The notes under the pieces: model-generated | Database searches by the model: none | Told to the model about the DNA's origin: nothing | Seen by the model: only the letters and a program-made list of their open reading frames with translations | Position numbers and translations under genes: made by a program | Part shown: one piece after another, positions 8,147 to 16,438 of the stretch | Layout of the letters: each line of letters starts with the position of its first letter | How positions within the stretch are numbered: position 1 is the first letter of the stretch | Assembly: GCA_036502025.1 (NCBI GenBank) | Contig: DASXZJ010000003.1 | Location: 1 to 64,000 of the forward strand | Source: Bog-473 sp036502025 | GTDB lineage: Bacteria > Actinomycetota > Acidimicrobiia > Acidimicrobiales > RAAP-2 | Reading direction: 5' to 3' | DNA: 64,000 nt

Positions 8147-9538
8147 TCAGCCCGGCAGGGCGTGCACGGCCAGGAGGGCGGCGTCGTCCCGGAGGGCTTC
8201 GGGGCCGAGATGTCGGCGCAGGAGGTCGCGGCAGAGGTCTTCGGCCGGCTCAGGGCGGACGTTGCGGCGTAGTCGATCCAGGCTGACGTCCATCGGTTCG
8301 TCCGGTCGTTCAATCAGGCCATCGGTGTAGAACACGGCCGTAGCACCCTTGGGGAAGGGCACCTTCTGGACGGAGCGGCCCGAGTCAATCCCGAGCCCGA
8401 GCGGCGGTCCTATCGGCGGTGCCAAGAGCTCAGCCGGCTTGCCGGGCGCGGCCAGAACCGGCGGTGGATGGCCGGCGACGGCCAGACGCATGTGGTCATA
8501 GGGAGGAGACATGACGGCACAGATGGCCGTGACCAGGGTCCCAGGGTCGAATCGTTGCATGGTTCGGTCGGCTCGCTCGAGGACAGCGGCCGGATCGTCA
8601 TCGAACGACGCGTAGGCCCTGATGACGCTCTGGGCTCGACCCATGATGACGGCGGCACCCAGGCCGTGGCCCTCCACGTCACCGATGACGATCCATAGCT
8701 GGCCGGCTTCGCCGAGGAAAAGGTCGTACCAGTCGCCCCCGGCGCCGCCGCGCTCGGCCGGAAGGTAGCGGGTGGCGAACTCGAACCCTGGGCACCTTGG
8801 GGCTGGCCCGGGCCGGAGACCGTCGATGAGAGCCGCGGCGGCGTCTTGAGCCTGGCGCCGTTGCTCGGTTTGGATGGCCGCGGCGACGCGCTCGGCCGCC
8901 ACCGAGAGGATCTCGGAGTCGTGAGAGGAGAACGGGCTGGGACCGCAGCGGCCGACGTGGAGGACGCCGAGCAACTCTCCGGCGGCGAGCAAGGGCACGC
9001 CCAACATCACCTGGATCCCGCGCTCCCACAAGATGGGGTTGGTCACCGTGGTCGAGTCGACCCGGTCGACCATGACCGGCCGCCTTTCGGCCGCGATCCG
9101 CCCGGCGAAGCCGACCCCTACGGGGATGCGCACGCCTTGACGGACTTCCTCCTCGACCCCGCGGGATGCTCGGGCAGCCAGCACACCGGCGGCGGCGTCG
9201 AGGAGCAGGACGGTGGCAGTGTCGGCGTCGACGATCCTTACGACGCGGTCCAACAGCGTGCCGAGCAGCTCGTCGGCGCTCAACCGGCTGAGCGCCGCGT
9301 CAGATACAGCCTGGAGGTCTCGCAGCTGCTCGTCGCGTGACTGAACTGCGTCCGAAGTGCCCTTTCCCTGCCAGCCGTTCGGCCCGGCTCGGAGCGAGTG
9401 CGCCGACCGGTGGCCGCCGGCCAGGTCGGGGCCGGTGGCCGGGTTTGTCGGGGCTGGTGTCGGCCGCCCGGTGATGCTCGGATCGGGCCCATCTCCTGAG
9501 TGCGCCGGGGCCGCCGAGCTCGATTCGGATCTCGTCAT
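8147..9538 (-). CDS. GAF-domain PP2C/SpoIIE-type serine phosphatase (RsbU-like)
   Basis: 463 residues. Residues 1-65 are low complexity and a downstream start is possible. A GAF domain spans about residues 75-225 (VGVGFAGRIAAERRPVMVD, GVPLLAAGELLGVLHVG). A SpoIIE/PP2C domain spans about 245-460 with the metal-binding motifs GGDWYDLF, GDVEGHGLGAA and FYTDGLIE, followed by DDAALLAV. Such proteins dephosphorylate anti-sigma-factor antagonists in response to a GAF-sensed signal. No anti-sigma factor or STAS antagonist lies beside it, so the target is elsewhere. Confidence 0.9.
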   Translation of the reverse strand: MTRSESSSAAPAHSGDGPDPSITGRPTPAPTNPATGPDLAGGHRSAHSLRAGPNGWQGKGTSDAVQSRDEQLRDLQAVSDAALSRLSADELLGTLLDRVVRIVDADTATVLLLDAAAGVLAARASRGVEEEVRQGVRIPVGVGFAGRIAAERRPVMVDRVDSTTVTNPILWERGIQVMLGVPLLAAGELLGVLHVGRCGPSPFSSHDSEILSVAAERVAAAIQTEQRRQAQDAAAALIDGLRPGPAPRCPGFEFATRYLPAERGGAGGDWYDLFLGEAGQLWIVIGDVEGHGLGAAVIMGRAQSVIRAYASFDDDPAAVLERADRTMQRFDPGTLVTAICAVMSPPYDHMRLAVAGHPPPVLAAPGKPAELLAPPIGPPLGLGIDSGRSVQKVPFPKGATAVFYTDGLIERPDEPMDVSLDRLRRNVRPEPAEDLCRDLLRRHLGPEALRDDAALLAVHALPG

Positions 9539-10041
9539 GGCGCGTCCACGCGGCGTCGTGGGAGAGCCCCTTCGGCTGCGCCTGCTGGGTACGCCTCGAT
9601 CACTTCGTCAATCGGTCCTGGGCTGGGTGACCCAGGCGCGGTCGAGCCCGGGCCGGGGTCAATGGGCAATGAGCAGAGATCCGCCATGACGGTGTCCTAC
9701 CCCCGATGCGAAATGTTCATACCTGCCACAGGGCACCGCAGGCCGGGCAGCCACCTGGGCAGCGCTGCGTTCGACAGGGCCACCGGGAAGGGTGAGACCT
9801 GGTCGGAGGAAGATCGCCGCCGTCCGCAAGAGATGAGGACCGAGCAAGGACAACCAGGGCCTTCGCCGGGGATGGCCATAAGGGACTGGACCCTGTCGCA
9901 TGGCCAGACCCTCACCAATCAGAGCGGCTGAATCTACGAATCCCGCCCGAGCCCGCCTTGCGCTCAATGTCCGGAAACGGCAAGTTGGCGCTGCGGCTAC
10001 ATCGAAGGAAACCCTTGAAGTACTCCGACAGCGGCACCTGG
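9539..10041. other. Gene-free stretch between two minus-strand genes
   Basis: No supportable ORF. A short inverted repeat CCTGGG/CCCAGG with an 8-nt loop lies near 9618-9637, but no T tract follows. Nothing else recognised. Confidence 0.4.
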
Positions 10042-10668
10042 TCATTCGACAAGGGCGAGTCCCAGGAGCGCCTCGAGCTCGGCAATCGCTTCATCCGGAT
10101 CGACCACCTTGATCGTGTGCATTCCAAGCGCTCGTGCCGGCTTGAGATTGATGCCGAGGTCGTCCAGGAACACTGACTCCTCCGGGCGCACGCCCACCGC
10201 CTCGCACGCAAGTTCGTAGAAGCGTGGATCGGGCTTGCGCACACCGAGGACGCGGGACTCCAACACGGCGTCGAACAGGGAGTAAACGGCGGCCACCGCG
10301 CCGGAGAGAACAGCTTCGGCAGACACGAAGTTGTTGGTGAGGCAGGCGGTCCTATAGTCCCTTCGGCAGGCGCGGATCGCCTCGACCATTCGTGGCCGAA
10401 TCTCGCCGGCCAGCTGTTCGAGCACCCGCCGCCCGTCTACGTCGTGGCCGAAGGTGCGGGCCTCGGCCGACCAGAGCGCACCGAAGGTCTCTACGTCGAC
10501 CTCAGCTCGCTCGAGCCTGGCCCAGGCGTTGTCGTCGGGATTCGTGCCGTTCACGGTGCGAATGAATCCCGAAGGAAGCCTGTGCGCCGCCTCGAAGTGG
10601 GCGAAAGCCTCGAAGGGGCTCGAAGATATAACTCCGCCGAAGTCGAACATCACGGCTCGAATCGCCAC
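10042..10668 (-). CDS. HAD-superfamily (IA) hydrolase, ACAD10/epoxide-hydrolase-N-terminal-like
   Basis: 208 residues from the GTG at 10668, chosen because AAGGAGGTGGG lies directly upstream; the longer open frame to 10869 is unsupported. Motif I is MFDFGGVI with the nucleophile Asp, and the second Asp of DxD is replaced by Gly. Motif II is CLTNN, the Lys is in GVRKPDPRFYE and motif IV is VFLDDLGINLKPARALGM. The NLKPARALGM sequence is characteristic of the ACAD10 / soluble epoxide hydrolase N-terminal phosphatase group. The substrate is probably a phosphorylated small molecule or lipid. It is divergently transcribed from an acyl-CoA ligase, which suggests a shared lipid pathway. Confidence 0.86.
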   Translation of the reverse strand: MAIRAVMFDFGGVISSSPFEAFAHFEAAHRLPSGFIRTVNGTNPDDNAWARLERAEVDVETFGALWSAEARTFGHDVDGRRVLEQLAGEIRPRMVEAIRACRRDYRTACLTNNFVSAEAVLSGAVAAVYSLFDAVLESRVLGVRKPDPRFYELACEAVGVRPEESVFLDDLGINLKPARALGMHTIKVVDPDEAIAELEALLGLALVE

Positions 10669-10875
10669 CCCACCTCCTTCCGTCGGCGGCACCTTACCGA
10701 AGATGCAGCGCGCTGTGAGTCTTTGCCGCGGCGTCGAGCGCCTCTCAATGACCGTCAAGCATCCCAAGCCCGATTTTGCTCCCGGTTGGGTGTCCAAACC
10801 CCGCAGGTCGTGATGCTCGCAAATGCTAGAAATCGCCTTCAAGGATCTGCCGTCCCTCGATCGGAGCATTCGTCT

Positions 10876-12327
10876 ATGGCCATCGTCTCGTTCTCCCGCC
10901 GGTTGGCCGACATGGCCGCGGCCGATCCCTCACGTACCGCCGTCACGTGTGGCAAACACAGCGTGACACGGGCCGAGCTCGAGGTAGCCGCCGATGCCCT
11001 TGCCCGGCAACTGCTCGACGACGGCGTGGGGGTTGGGGACATGGTCACGATCGCTCTGCCCAATTCGGTCGACTGGATCGTCGCCGTCGTGGCCTCTTGG
11101 AAGATCGGCGCCATTCCCCAACCGGTGTCGTCCCGGCTCCCCGCGCGCGAGCTCAGCGCCATCATCGAGCTGGCCGATCCTCCGGTGGTGCTCGGCGTCG
11201 ACACCGAGGCCTTCCGCGAGCGCATTTGCCGACCGGCTGGCTACGTCGCCCCGGCGGTGAATCCGAATTCCGAGCCGCTGCCCGACGTGATCTCTCCAGC
11301 GTGGAAGGCACCGACCTCAGGTGGATCCACCGGCCGGCCCAAACTGATCGTGACCGGCCAACCCGGGAGCATTGATGACGAGACCCTCCCTTTGCTGCTC
11401 ATTCAACCCAATGGCTGCATGATGATGCCGGGACCGCTGTACCACAACGGTCCAATCGTGTGGGCGTGCACGGCATTGCTCGCCGGCAACCACGTCGTGC
11501 TTCTCCCACGCTTCGATGCCGAGGCCACGTTGGCCGGCATCGAAGAACACCAAGCCGATATCGCCTACCTGGTGCCGACGATGATGAAGCGCATCTGGAG
11601 GCTGCCCCTCGACGTGCGCGAGCGATATGACCTCTCATCCCTTCGCCTGATCTGGCATCTGGCCGAGCCCTGCCCGCCTTGGCTCAAGGAGGCGTGGATT
11701 GAATGGCTAGGACCCCAGCGCATCATGGAGCTCTACGCCGGCACGGAGGCGCAGACGGCCACGGTGATTACTGGTGCCGAATGGCTCGAGCACCGCGGCT
11801 CGGTCGGCCGCCCGCTCAGCGGATCGGTCAGCATCACCGACGAGAAGGGCAATGAAGTCTCGGCCGGCGTCGAAGGGGAGGTCTGGCTGAAGTCGGGCCT
11901 CGACAGTCCCACCTACCGCTACATCGGGGCCGAGGCCCGTATTCGGGAAGGTGGCTGGGAGTCCCTCGGGGACAATGGCTGGCTTGACGAGGACGGCTTT
12001 CTCTACCTCGGCGATCGCACGACCGACATGATCCTGACAGGAGGCTCGAACGTGTACCCGGCCGAAGTCGAGGCGGCCATCGCTGAGCATCCCGCCGTGC
12101 GGTCCTGTGCGGTGATCGGGCTGCCCGACGACGATCTTGGCAACATCGTGCACGCCATCATCGAGGCTGATCGCGACCAGCTTCAGGTCGACGAACTTCT
12201 CACGTTCCTCGGCGAGCGCCTCGTCCGTTACAAGGTGCCCCGGACGGTCGAAATCGTCGATGCACCGTTGCGCGACGATGCCGGAAAGGTCCGTCGTAGC
12301 ACCCTGCGCACCGAGCGTCTCCGATAG
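10876..12327 (+). CDS. Acyl-CoA synthetase / AMP-dependent carboxylate-CoA ligase
   Basis: About 483 residues from the ATG at 10876; the open frame extends upstream to 10444 but overlaps the divergent HAD gene and its leader, so that part is non-coding. ANL-superfamily motifs are in order: TSGGSTGRPKLI (A3 P-loop), LYAGTEAQ (A5), GDNGWLDEDGFLYLGDRTTD (A7), GGSNVYPAEVE (A8), and DAGKVRRSTLR, which carries the catalytic Lys (A10). The family forms an acyl-AMP and then an acyl-CoA. The short N-terminal domain and AEPCPPWLKEAW recall bile-acid or cyclohexanecarboxylate-type CoA ligases, so the substrate may be a cyclic or branched carboxylate (inference). Confidence 0.9.
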   Translation: MAIVSFSRRLADMAAADPSRTAVTCGKHSVTRAELEVAADALARQLLDDGVGVGDMVTIALPNSVDWIVAVVASWKIGAIPQPVSSRLPARELSAIIELADPPVVLGVDTEAFRERICRPAGYVAPAVNPNSEPLPDVISPAWKAPTSGGSTGRPKLIVTGQPGSIDDETLPLLLIQPNGCMMMPGPLYHNGPIVWACTALLAGNHVVLLPRFDAEATLAGIEEHQADIAYLVPTMMKRIWRLPLDVRERYDLSSLRLIWHLAEPCPPWLKEAWIEWLGPQRIMELYAGTEAQTATVITGAEWLEHRGSVGRPLSGSVSITDEKGNEVSAGVEGEVWLKSGLDSPTYRYIGAEARIREGGWESLGDNGWLDEDGFLYLGDRTTDMILTGGSNVYPAEVEAAIAEHPAVRSCAVIGLPDDDLGNIVHAIIEADRDQLQVDELLTFLGERLVRYKVPRTVEIVDAPLRDDAGKVRRSTLRTERLR

Positions 12328-12739
12328 CCCCATCGGGTCAGCGCAACCTCAGCCAACAGACGGGCGCTGCCCCGACGCCTGCACCGGTGAGGTCTGGACG
12401 CGCCGTGGAGCCCGTTGGTGAGGGCCTCATGCGCTGGGCCCCGGTCGGACGGCGCATCGTGTCCAAGTGGGATTTCGTCGTCGAGAACGACTGATTTCTG
12501 ATCTTCCTGACGGTGATCTCGGCGTCGCCGGGGGGTGGGAAATGTGCTCGTCACCACGGTGACGGGCATCGCGGCCAGCTCGCGATGGATCGCCTTCGCC
12601 AATGACTGCTTCTCCCTCGCCTACCTCGTTATCGCGTTGGCAGGACTCGTCGGGGCCCGCAGGCTCGTCACCCTCTGTAACGTCGACGTGGAGACAACCC
12701 AGGCGCCGACTGCCCCTATCGCCTGATTCGCCCTCCCGA
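12328..12739. other. Intergenic stretch with broken short frames
   Basis: Two short plus-strand pieces look faintly protein-like: 12430-12497 (ending KWDFVVEND) and 12535-12726 (a hydrophobic helix, FSLAYLVIALAGLVGARR). They are in different frames, without ribosome sites, and may be remains of a small membrane protein. I do not call a gene. Confidence 0.3.
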
Positions 12740-13453
12740 CTATTGCGCAGCCAGGTCGATTCCGTCTCGGAAGAACTGGATGCATTGCACCAAGCCGTCT
12801 GGCGACGCCGGCAGGTCCGAGCGACGCAACACGGCGCCGAAGGGGGCATTCCAGAATTCGGATTTAGGGACCTGAGACAGGTCCCATGGGCCAAGGTAGA
12901 CATAGGGCTCCGGTTCGAACCCGTCTCCGGGTGAGCAGCCCAGGTTGACCATTGTCCCCGACGTCACCGGAAAATTGGTGGCCGCGTCGAAGTGCTCAGG
13001 CCAGAGTTGGATAGTGGCCGGCGTCGCGTTGCCGGGAAGGTCGGCCAAGACGGCGTCGAGGGCGCGCCAGCCTAGGTTGTACCAGTCCGCCATCACCCGC
13101 ATGGCATCAAGGTCGAGGTCAATCGGTTCGTCTATTTCGCCGAGTGCAGGAGTATCCGGACCACAATCGAACGGCTTGCTCAGGTCGACGTCGGAAGCTC
13201 GCGCCAACTCCGTTAACGTCGATCCCACCAGGGGCGTCGAAGTGGAGAGAGCGCCGATCTCGCGAACCAACCTGTCACCGGCGACGCGAATGGTCTCTGG
13301 GCCTTCACCAAATGAAGGGGTGGCCAGTCCACCGGGGCTGGCCCGCAATCCGAATCGCCCGCTGACCTCGAACCGGCGGCGGGCGAGGATGTGCGCGGCG
13401 ACTCGGTGGAGCTCAGAACGTGTGGATTGGTACCCCGCCTTACGGGTCATCAT
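12740..13453 (-). CDS. Conserved hypothetical protein of actinobacterial type
   Basis: 237 residues, soluble, no signal or membrane segment. An N-terminal helix (STRSELHRVAAHILARRR) precedes a beta region (FGLRASPGGLATPSFGEG, ETIRVAGDRLVRE). A C-terminal half is rich in Trp and aromatic residues (LWPEHFDAATNF, EPYVYLGPWDLSQVPKSEFW). The LWPEHFD and YLGPWD pieces are typical of a widespread actinobacterial hypothetical family, but I know no function. It starts at the double ATG 13448-13453; a TAAAAT hexamer lies at 13471-13476 on the minus strand. Confidence 0.75.
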   Translation of the reverse strand: MMTRKAGYQSTRSELHRVAAHILARRRFEVSGRFGLRASPGGLATPSFGEGPETIRVAGDRLVREIGALSTSTPLVGSTLTELARASDVDLSKPFDCGPDTPALGEIDEPIDLDLDAMRVMADWYNLGWRALDAVLADLPGNATPATIQLWPEHFDAATNFPVTSGTMVNLGCSPGDGFEPEPYVYLGPWDLSQVPKSEFWNAPFGAVLRRSDLPASPDGLVQCIQFFRDGIDLAAQ

Positions 13454-13567
13454 GGGGCCACCACCATTTCATTTTAGGAACCGCGAAGCCACCTCGCCTC
13501 CGTCCGGAACTGCGAGCGCCCCTGAGGGAGTATCGGGGACCAATCGTCATGTCGCCGTTCGACCGGT

Positions 13568-15073
13568 TCAACACGAGTAGGCGCCGTCAAAGGACCCGGC
13601 CCGACCTTGGACAAGGTAGACAGGACCACCGGAGAAACTGGTGCCCGAGCACCACAACTGCGGAAAGAAGGTCGCCACCCCGGTCGCGTACCACGCCGGC
13701 ACGTGCGGGTCATAGCTGCCGGCGATGGTGTTCCACTGGTAGTCGGTGCTGTAGATGGCGGCGGCGTAGCCGGCACGGTGGATCGCCGTGAGCGCGCCGG
13801 CGATCACCTGGTCGTTGTCAGAGGTGGCGGGAGCCCAGTAGTTGCTGGTCTCAATGTCGAGCCACCAGGTCTGCGAGCCGTACCCTGCGCTCCGAACGAA
13901 CGCCATGGATCTCTGCGCGGCATTGAAGCCGTAGTTGTAGGACGAGCAGGCATGGTCACTAGGGCCGCAGTTGCCCGCCGGTCCGCGGGACCACTCTGCG
14001 GCATCAGAGCCCTTGGGTGAATTGAGATTCAGGTACACCGAAAGATTGGGTCCGGCCCAGGATGCTTCGCTTGAGAAGCAGGGATTGACGGTGAAGGCCG
14101 ATCCGTCGTTCACTCCCACGACGGCCACCTCGGAATGGGCTGGATAGCCCGTGTGACACTGCGGGAACGAGATGTCGTACCCGTAGGCGCCCGCAGCGTA
14201 TGGCGGACCCGTCGCAGCCACTTGCTCGGTGAAGTCACCCGTCACGCCGGTGTCGCCCTCGGTACCGGGACCCCAGGCTATGGCGGCAATGGCTTCGTCG
14301 GTTGGCACGTAGCCCGACGCGGAACCCCGAAACGGTGCGTCACCGAAGGCGAAGACCCCACCGTCGGCCGCGACCAGCCAGTAGCCGCGGCCGTCGGGCG
14401 TGGCCGCCATACCCACCACCGGTTGGTTCACGCTCTGGCCCCCGGCCGATCCCAAGAACGGCGCGTCCCCGAAGGCGAAGACCCCGCCGTCGGCCGCGAC
14501 CAGCCAGTAGCCGCGGCCGTCGGGCGTGGCCGCCATACCCACCACCGGTTGGTTCACGCTCTGGCCCCCGGCCGATCCCAAGAACGGTGCGTCACCGAAG
14601 GCGAAGACCCCACCGTCGGCCGCGACCAGCCAGTAGCCGCGGCCGTCGGGCGTGGCCGCCATACCCACCACCGGTCGATGTGGGGCATTGGTTCCCAAAG
14701 ATCCTTCCAACGATGTCCCGCCATACGAGCCGACTCCGCCCGCGTTGCTGGCCAGCCAGTAGCCGGGCCATGCCGTCGTCGGCAACGAGTGCGCCCCCGG
14801 GAGCGAGCCGAGCACTTTGGCCAGCGGACCGAGGACCGCCGATGCCGGTGACCCCTTGGACGATGTTGCGCTATGGCGGGCCGCCGCGGCCGGAAGGGCT
14901 CCCACAACCACCAGCGCGAGGACGAGTCCAACGACACATCCGGCCGTGTTCAGGTGCGGGTGAGGTCGTCGGCCGTTTCCGGCCGGTCGCGGTCCGGTCC
15001 GACGAGTCCGAACTGTCGCATCGACCCTCGAAAAGGCCGCGCGACGACCATGGAACTCCGGGCTTCCCTGCAC
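13568..15073 (-). CDS. Secreted protein: 42-residue tandem repeats plus a DUF1906/GH25-like C-terminal domain
   Basis: 501 residues. The start is uncertain (GTG 15073). A hydrophobic signal segment lies at about residues 45-65 (VVGLVLALVVVGALPAAAA). Residues about 110-270 hold a repeat whose unit runs VVGMAATPDGRGYWLVAADG then GVFAFGDAPFLGSAGG then QSVNQP, a module common in Acidimicrobiia surface proteins and probably propeller-like. Residues about 290-501 start GYDISFPQC and contain WWLDIETSNYW and AAIYSTDYQW, matching the glycoside-hydrolase-like TIM-barrel of DUF1906/GH25-type lysozyme relatives with an acidic DIE motif. The role could be cell-wall turnover or surface binding; catalysis is unproven. 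Confidence 0.82.
   Translation of the reverse strand: MQGSPEFHGRRAAFSRVDATVRTRRTGPRPAGNGRRPHPHLNTAGCVVGLVLALVVVGALPAAAARHSATSSKGSPASAVLGPLAKVLGSLPGAHSLPTTAWPGYWLASNAGGVGSYGGTSLEGSLGTNAPHRPVVGMAATPDGRGYWLVAADGGVFAFGDAPFLGSAGGQSVNQPVVGMAATPDGRGYWLVAADGGVFAFGDAPFLGSAGGQSVNQPVVGMAATPDGRGYWLVAADGGVFAFGDAPFRGSASGYVPTDEAIAAIAWGPGTEGDTGVTGDFTEQVAATGPPYAAGAYGYDISFPQCHTGYPAHSEVAVVGVNDGSAFTVNPCFSSEASWAGPNLSVYLNLNSPKGSDAAEWSRGPAGNCGPSDHACSSYNYGFNAAQRSMAFVRSAGYGSQTWWLDIETSNYWAPATSDNDQVIAGALTAIHRAGYAAAIYSTDYQWNTIAGSYDPHVPAWYATGVATFFPQLWCSGTSFSGGPVYLVQGRAGSFDGAYSC
14331..14674 (-). repeat. Tandem 126-bp repeat inside the secreted protein gene (about 2.7 copies)
   Basis: Units begin at 14331, 14457 and 14583 (third partial, 92 nt). 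The first 92 nt of the first unit and the third unit are identical. The middle unit differs at three positions within the stretch around 14461-14494. Each unit encodes 42 residues, so copy-number change would keep the frame. Confidence 0.9.
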
Positions 15074-15234
15074 GTTCCCCCCCCGGGGTGTTGGCGCGCC
15101 GAGCGCCCCTACTCCAAGTTGACAACGCTATCGGTGCCTTCTTCTTGCGTATGTAGGTCTTTCGCACCATACGACGGTCGACCAGTCACGGATCGACGGG
15201 GGATTTCTACCGGTGCCGGGTGGCCACCGTTGGT

Positions 15235-16284
15235 CTAGTTCGATCGAAGAGTGATGCGGCTCAGGCGTTTCGGCGTCACGTAGCCGTTCTCGGCAAACCA
15301 CCGGGCGGAGTCGGCGATGGCCTCTGATGCCGGGCGGGGCGAGTAGCCGAGCTCCTCACGAGCCCTCTGATCGCTGAACATCATGTTGGTAGTCGACATC
15401 CGAGCCGATTCGAGGGCGACGCTAGGTTCGCGCTTGAGTATCCGGCCCTCAACCAACTGGGAAAGCCCTCCCACGCCGAGGGCGACCGCTCTCGGTACCT
15501 GCCATTTCGGGGCGGGGAGACCGGTGAGCTGAGCCAGCGTAGCGAGCATGGAGCCCATTGGAAGGTTCTCGCCCCCAACGATGTAGCTGCGCCCGACGGC
15601 GCCGCGCTCGAGGGCCAGGAGATGACCCTCGGCCAAATCGTCGACATGGACGACGTTGAGGGTGGTATCGACGAAGGCCGGTATCTTCCCGTTGAGGAAG
15701 TCCAGCACGAGCTTTCCTGTCGGTGTCGGCCGGCTGTCCCGCGGGCCCAGCGGGAAGGTCGGAAGCACCAGGGAGACCGGTGCCCCCTGCGCCGCAGCTC
15801 GCAACACCTCATGCTCGGCCACGTACTTGGTCCTCTTGTAGAGGCCGAAGAGGTGCGCGACATCGGCGTAGCAAGTCTCGTCCGCCGGCTCCCCCTGCGC
15901 GGCACCGTCAAGTCCGATCACTCCGACCGTGCTCGTGTAGATCACACGCTCAGAGCCGGCCTGCTTGGCCGCTTCGAGAATGTTGAGCACGCCTCCGACG
16001 TTGACGTCGTAGAAGTCTTTCGGGCGAGGCGCCCAGAACCGGTACATCGCGGCCAGGTGAAAGACGAATCGGGCTCCGTCGCACGCTTTGATGACTGCGT
16101 CCGGGTCGCGGACATCGACCACGATCTGCTCGGCATCGAGCCCTTCGAGGTTCTTCGCGTCTCCCCCCGGTTCAATGAGTGCCACGATGCGAGCTCCTCG
16201 CCCGAGGAGGGCGCGGGCGACGGACGATCCGATGAATCCGGCCGCCCCCGTCACCACCACTCGGTCACCGGGACTGATCTTCAC
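15235..16284 (-). CDS. hpnA: NAD-dependent sugar epimerase/dehydratase, HpnA-like (hopanoid-associated) extended SDR
   Basis: About 349 residues from the GTG at 16284 (behind GAGGGG); the ATG at 16338 would add a Pro/Arg-rich leader. The Rossmann motif is VVVTGAAGFIGSSVARALL. HLAAMYRFWAPRPKDFYDVN, the active-site YKRTK (Tyr-x3-Lys) and TSTVGVIGL follow. LPTFPLGPRDSRPTPTGKLV and HVDDLAEGHLLALERG are close to the pattern I know for HpnA, the epimerase-like protein of hopanoid loci. No squalene-hopene cyclase or other hpn gene is in the window, so a role in hopanoid side-chain modification is by family only. It could also act on another isoprenoid or sterol-like substrate. Confidence 0.78.
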   Translation of the reverse strand: MKISPGDRVVVTGAAGFIGSSVARALLGRGARIVALIEPGGDAKNLEGLDAEQIVVDVRDPDAVIKACDGARFVFHLAAMYRFWAPRPKDFYDVNVGGVLNILEAAKQAGSERVIYTSTVGVIGLDGAAQGEPADETCYADVAHLFGLYKRTKYVAEHEVLRAAAQGAPVSLVLPTFPLGPRDSRPTPTGKLVLDFLNGKIPAFVDTTLNVVHVDDLAEGHLLALERGAVGRSYIVGGENLPMGSMLATLAQLTGLPAPKWQVPRAVALGVGGLSQLVEGRILKREPSVALESARMSTTNMMFSDQRAREELGYSPRPASEAIADSARWFAENGYVTPKRLSRITLRSN

Positions 16285-16438
16285 CGCGCCCCTCGTCCCG
16301 GCGGGGCGCGGCGGTGGCCGTTCCCGTTCAACGGGCATGGGGAGGTCCGGGGATGGGCGCGACGCAGTGGGTCGCTTCTTGATGGCGGTGGCAGGTGAGC
16401 GTGACGATGGGGAGGACGTTACCCGCCGCCGCCCGGCT

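Noticed and set aside
10444..10875. N-terminal extension of the acyl-CoA ligase to 627 residues
   Set aside because: It overlaps the minus-strand HAD gene, whose start and ribosome site are clear, and the extension is Arg/Glu-rich with no ANL features.
14331..14674. CRISPR-like array
   Set aside because: The periodic repeats are 126-bp tandem coding units without spacers. No cas gene is nearby.
14135..15156. Repetitive plus-strand frames opposite the secreted repeat protein
   Set aside because: The Arg/Pro/His-rich repeats come from the 126-bp units read antisense, with no domain or ribosome site.
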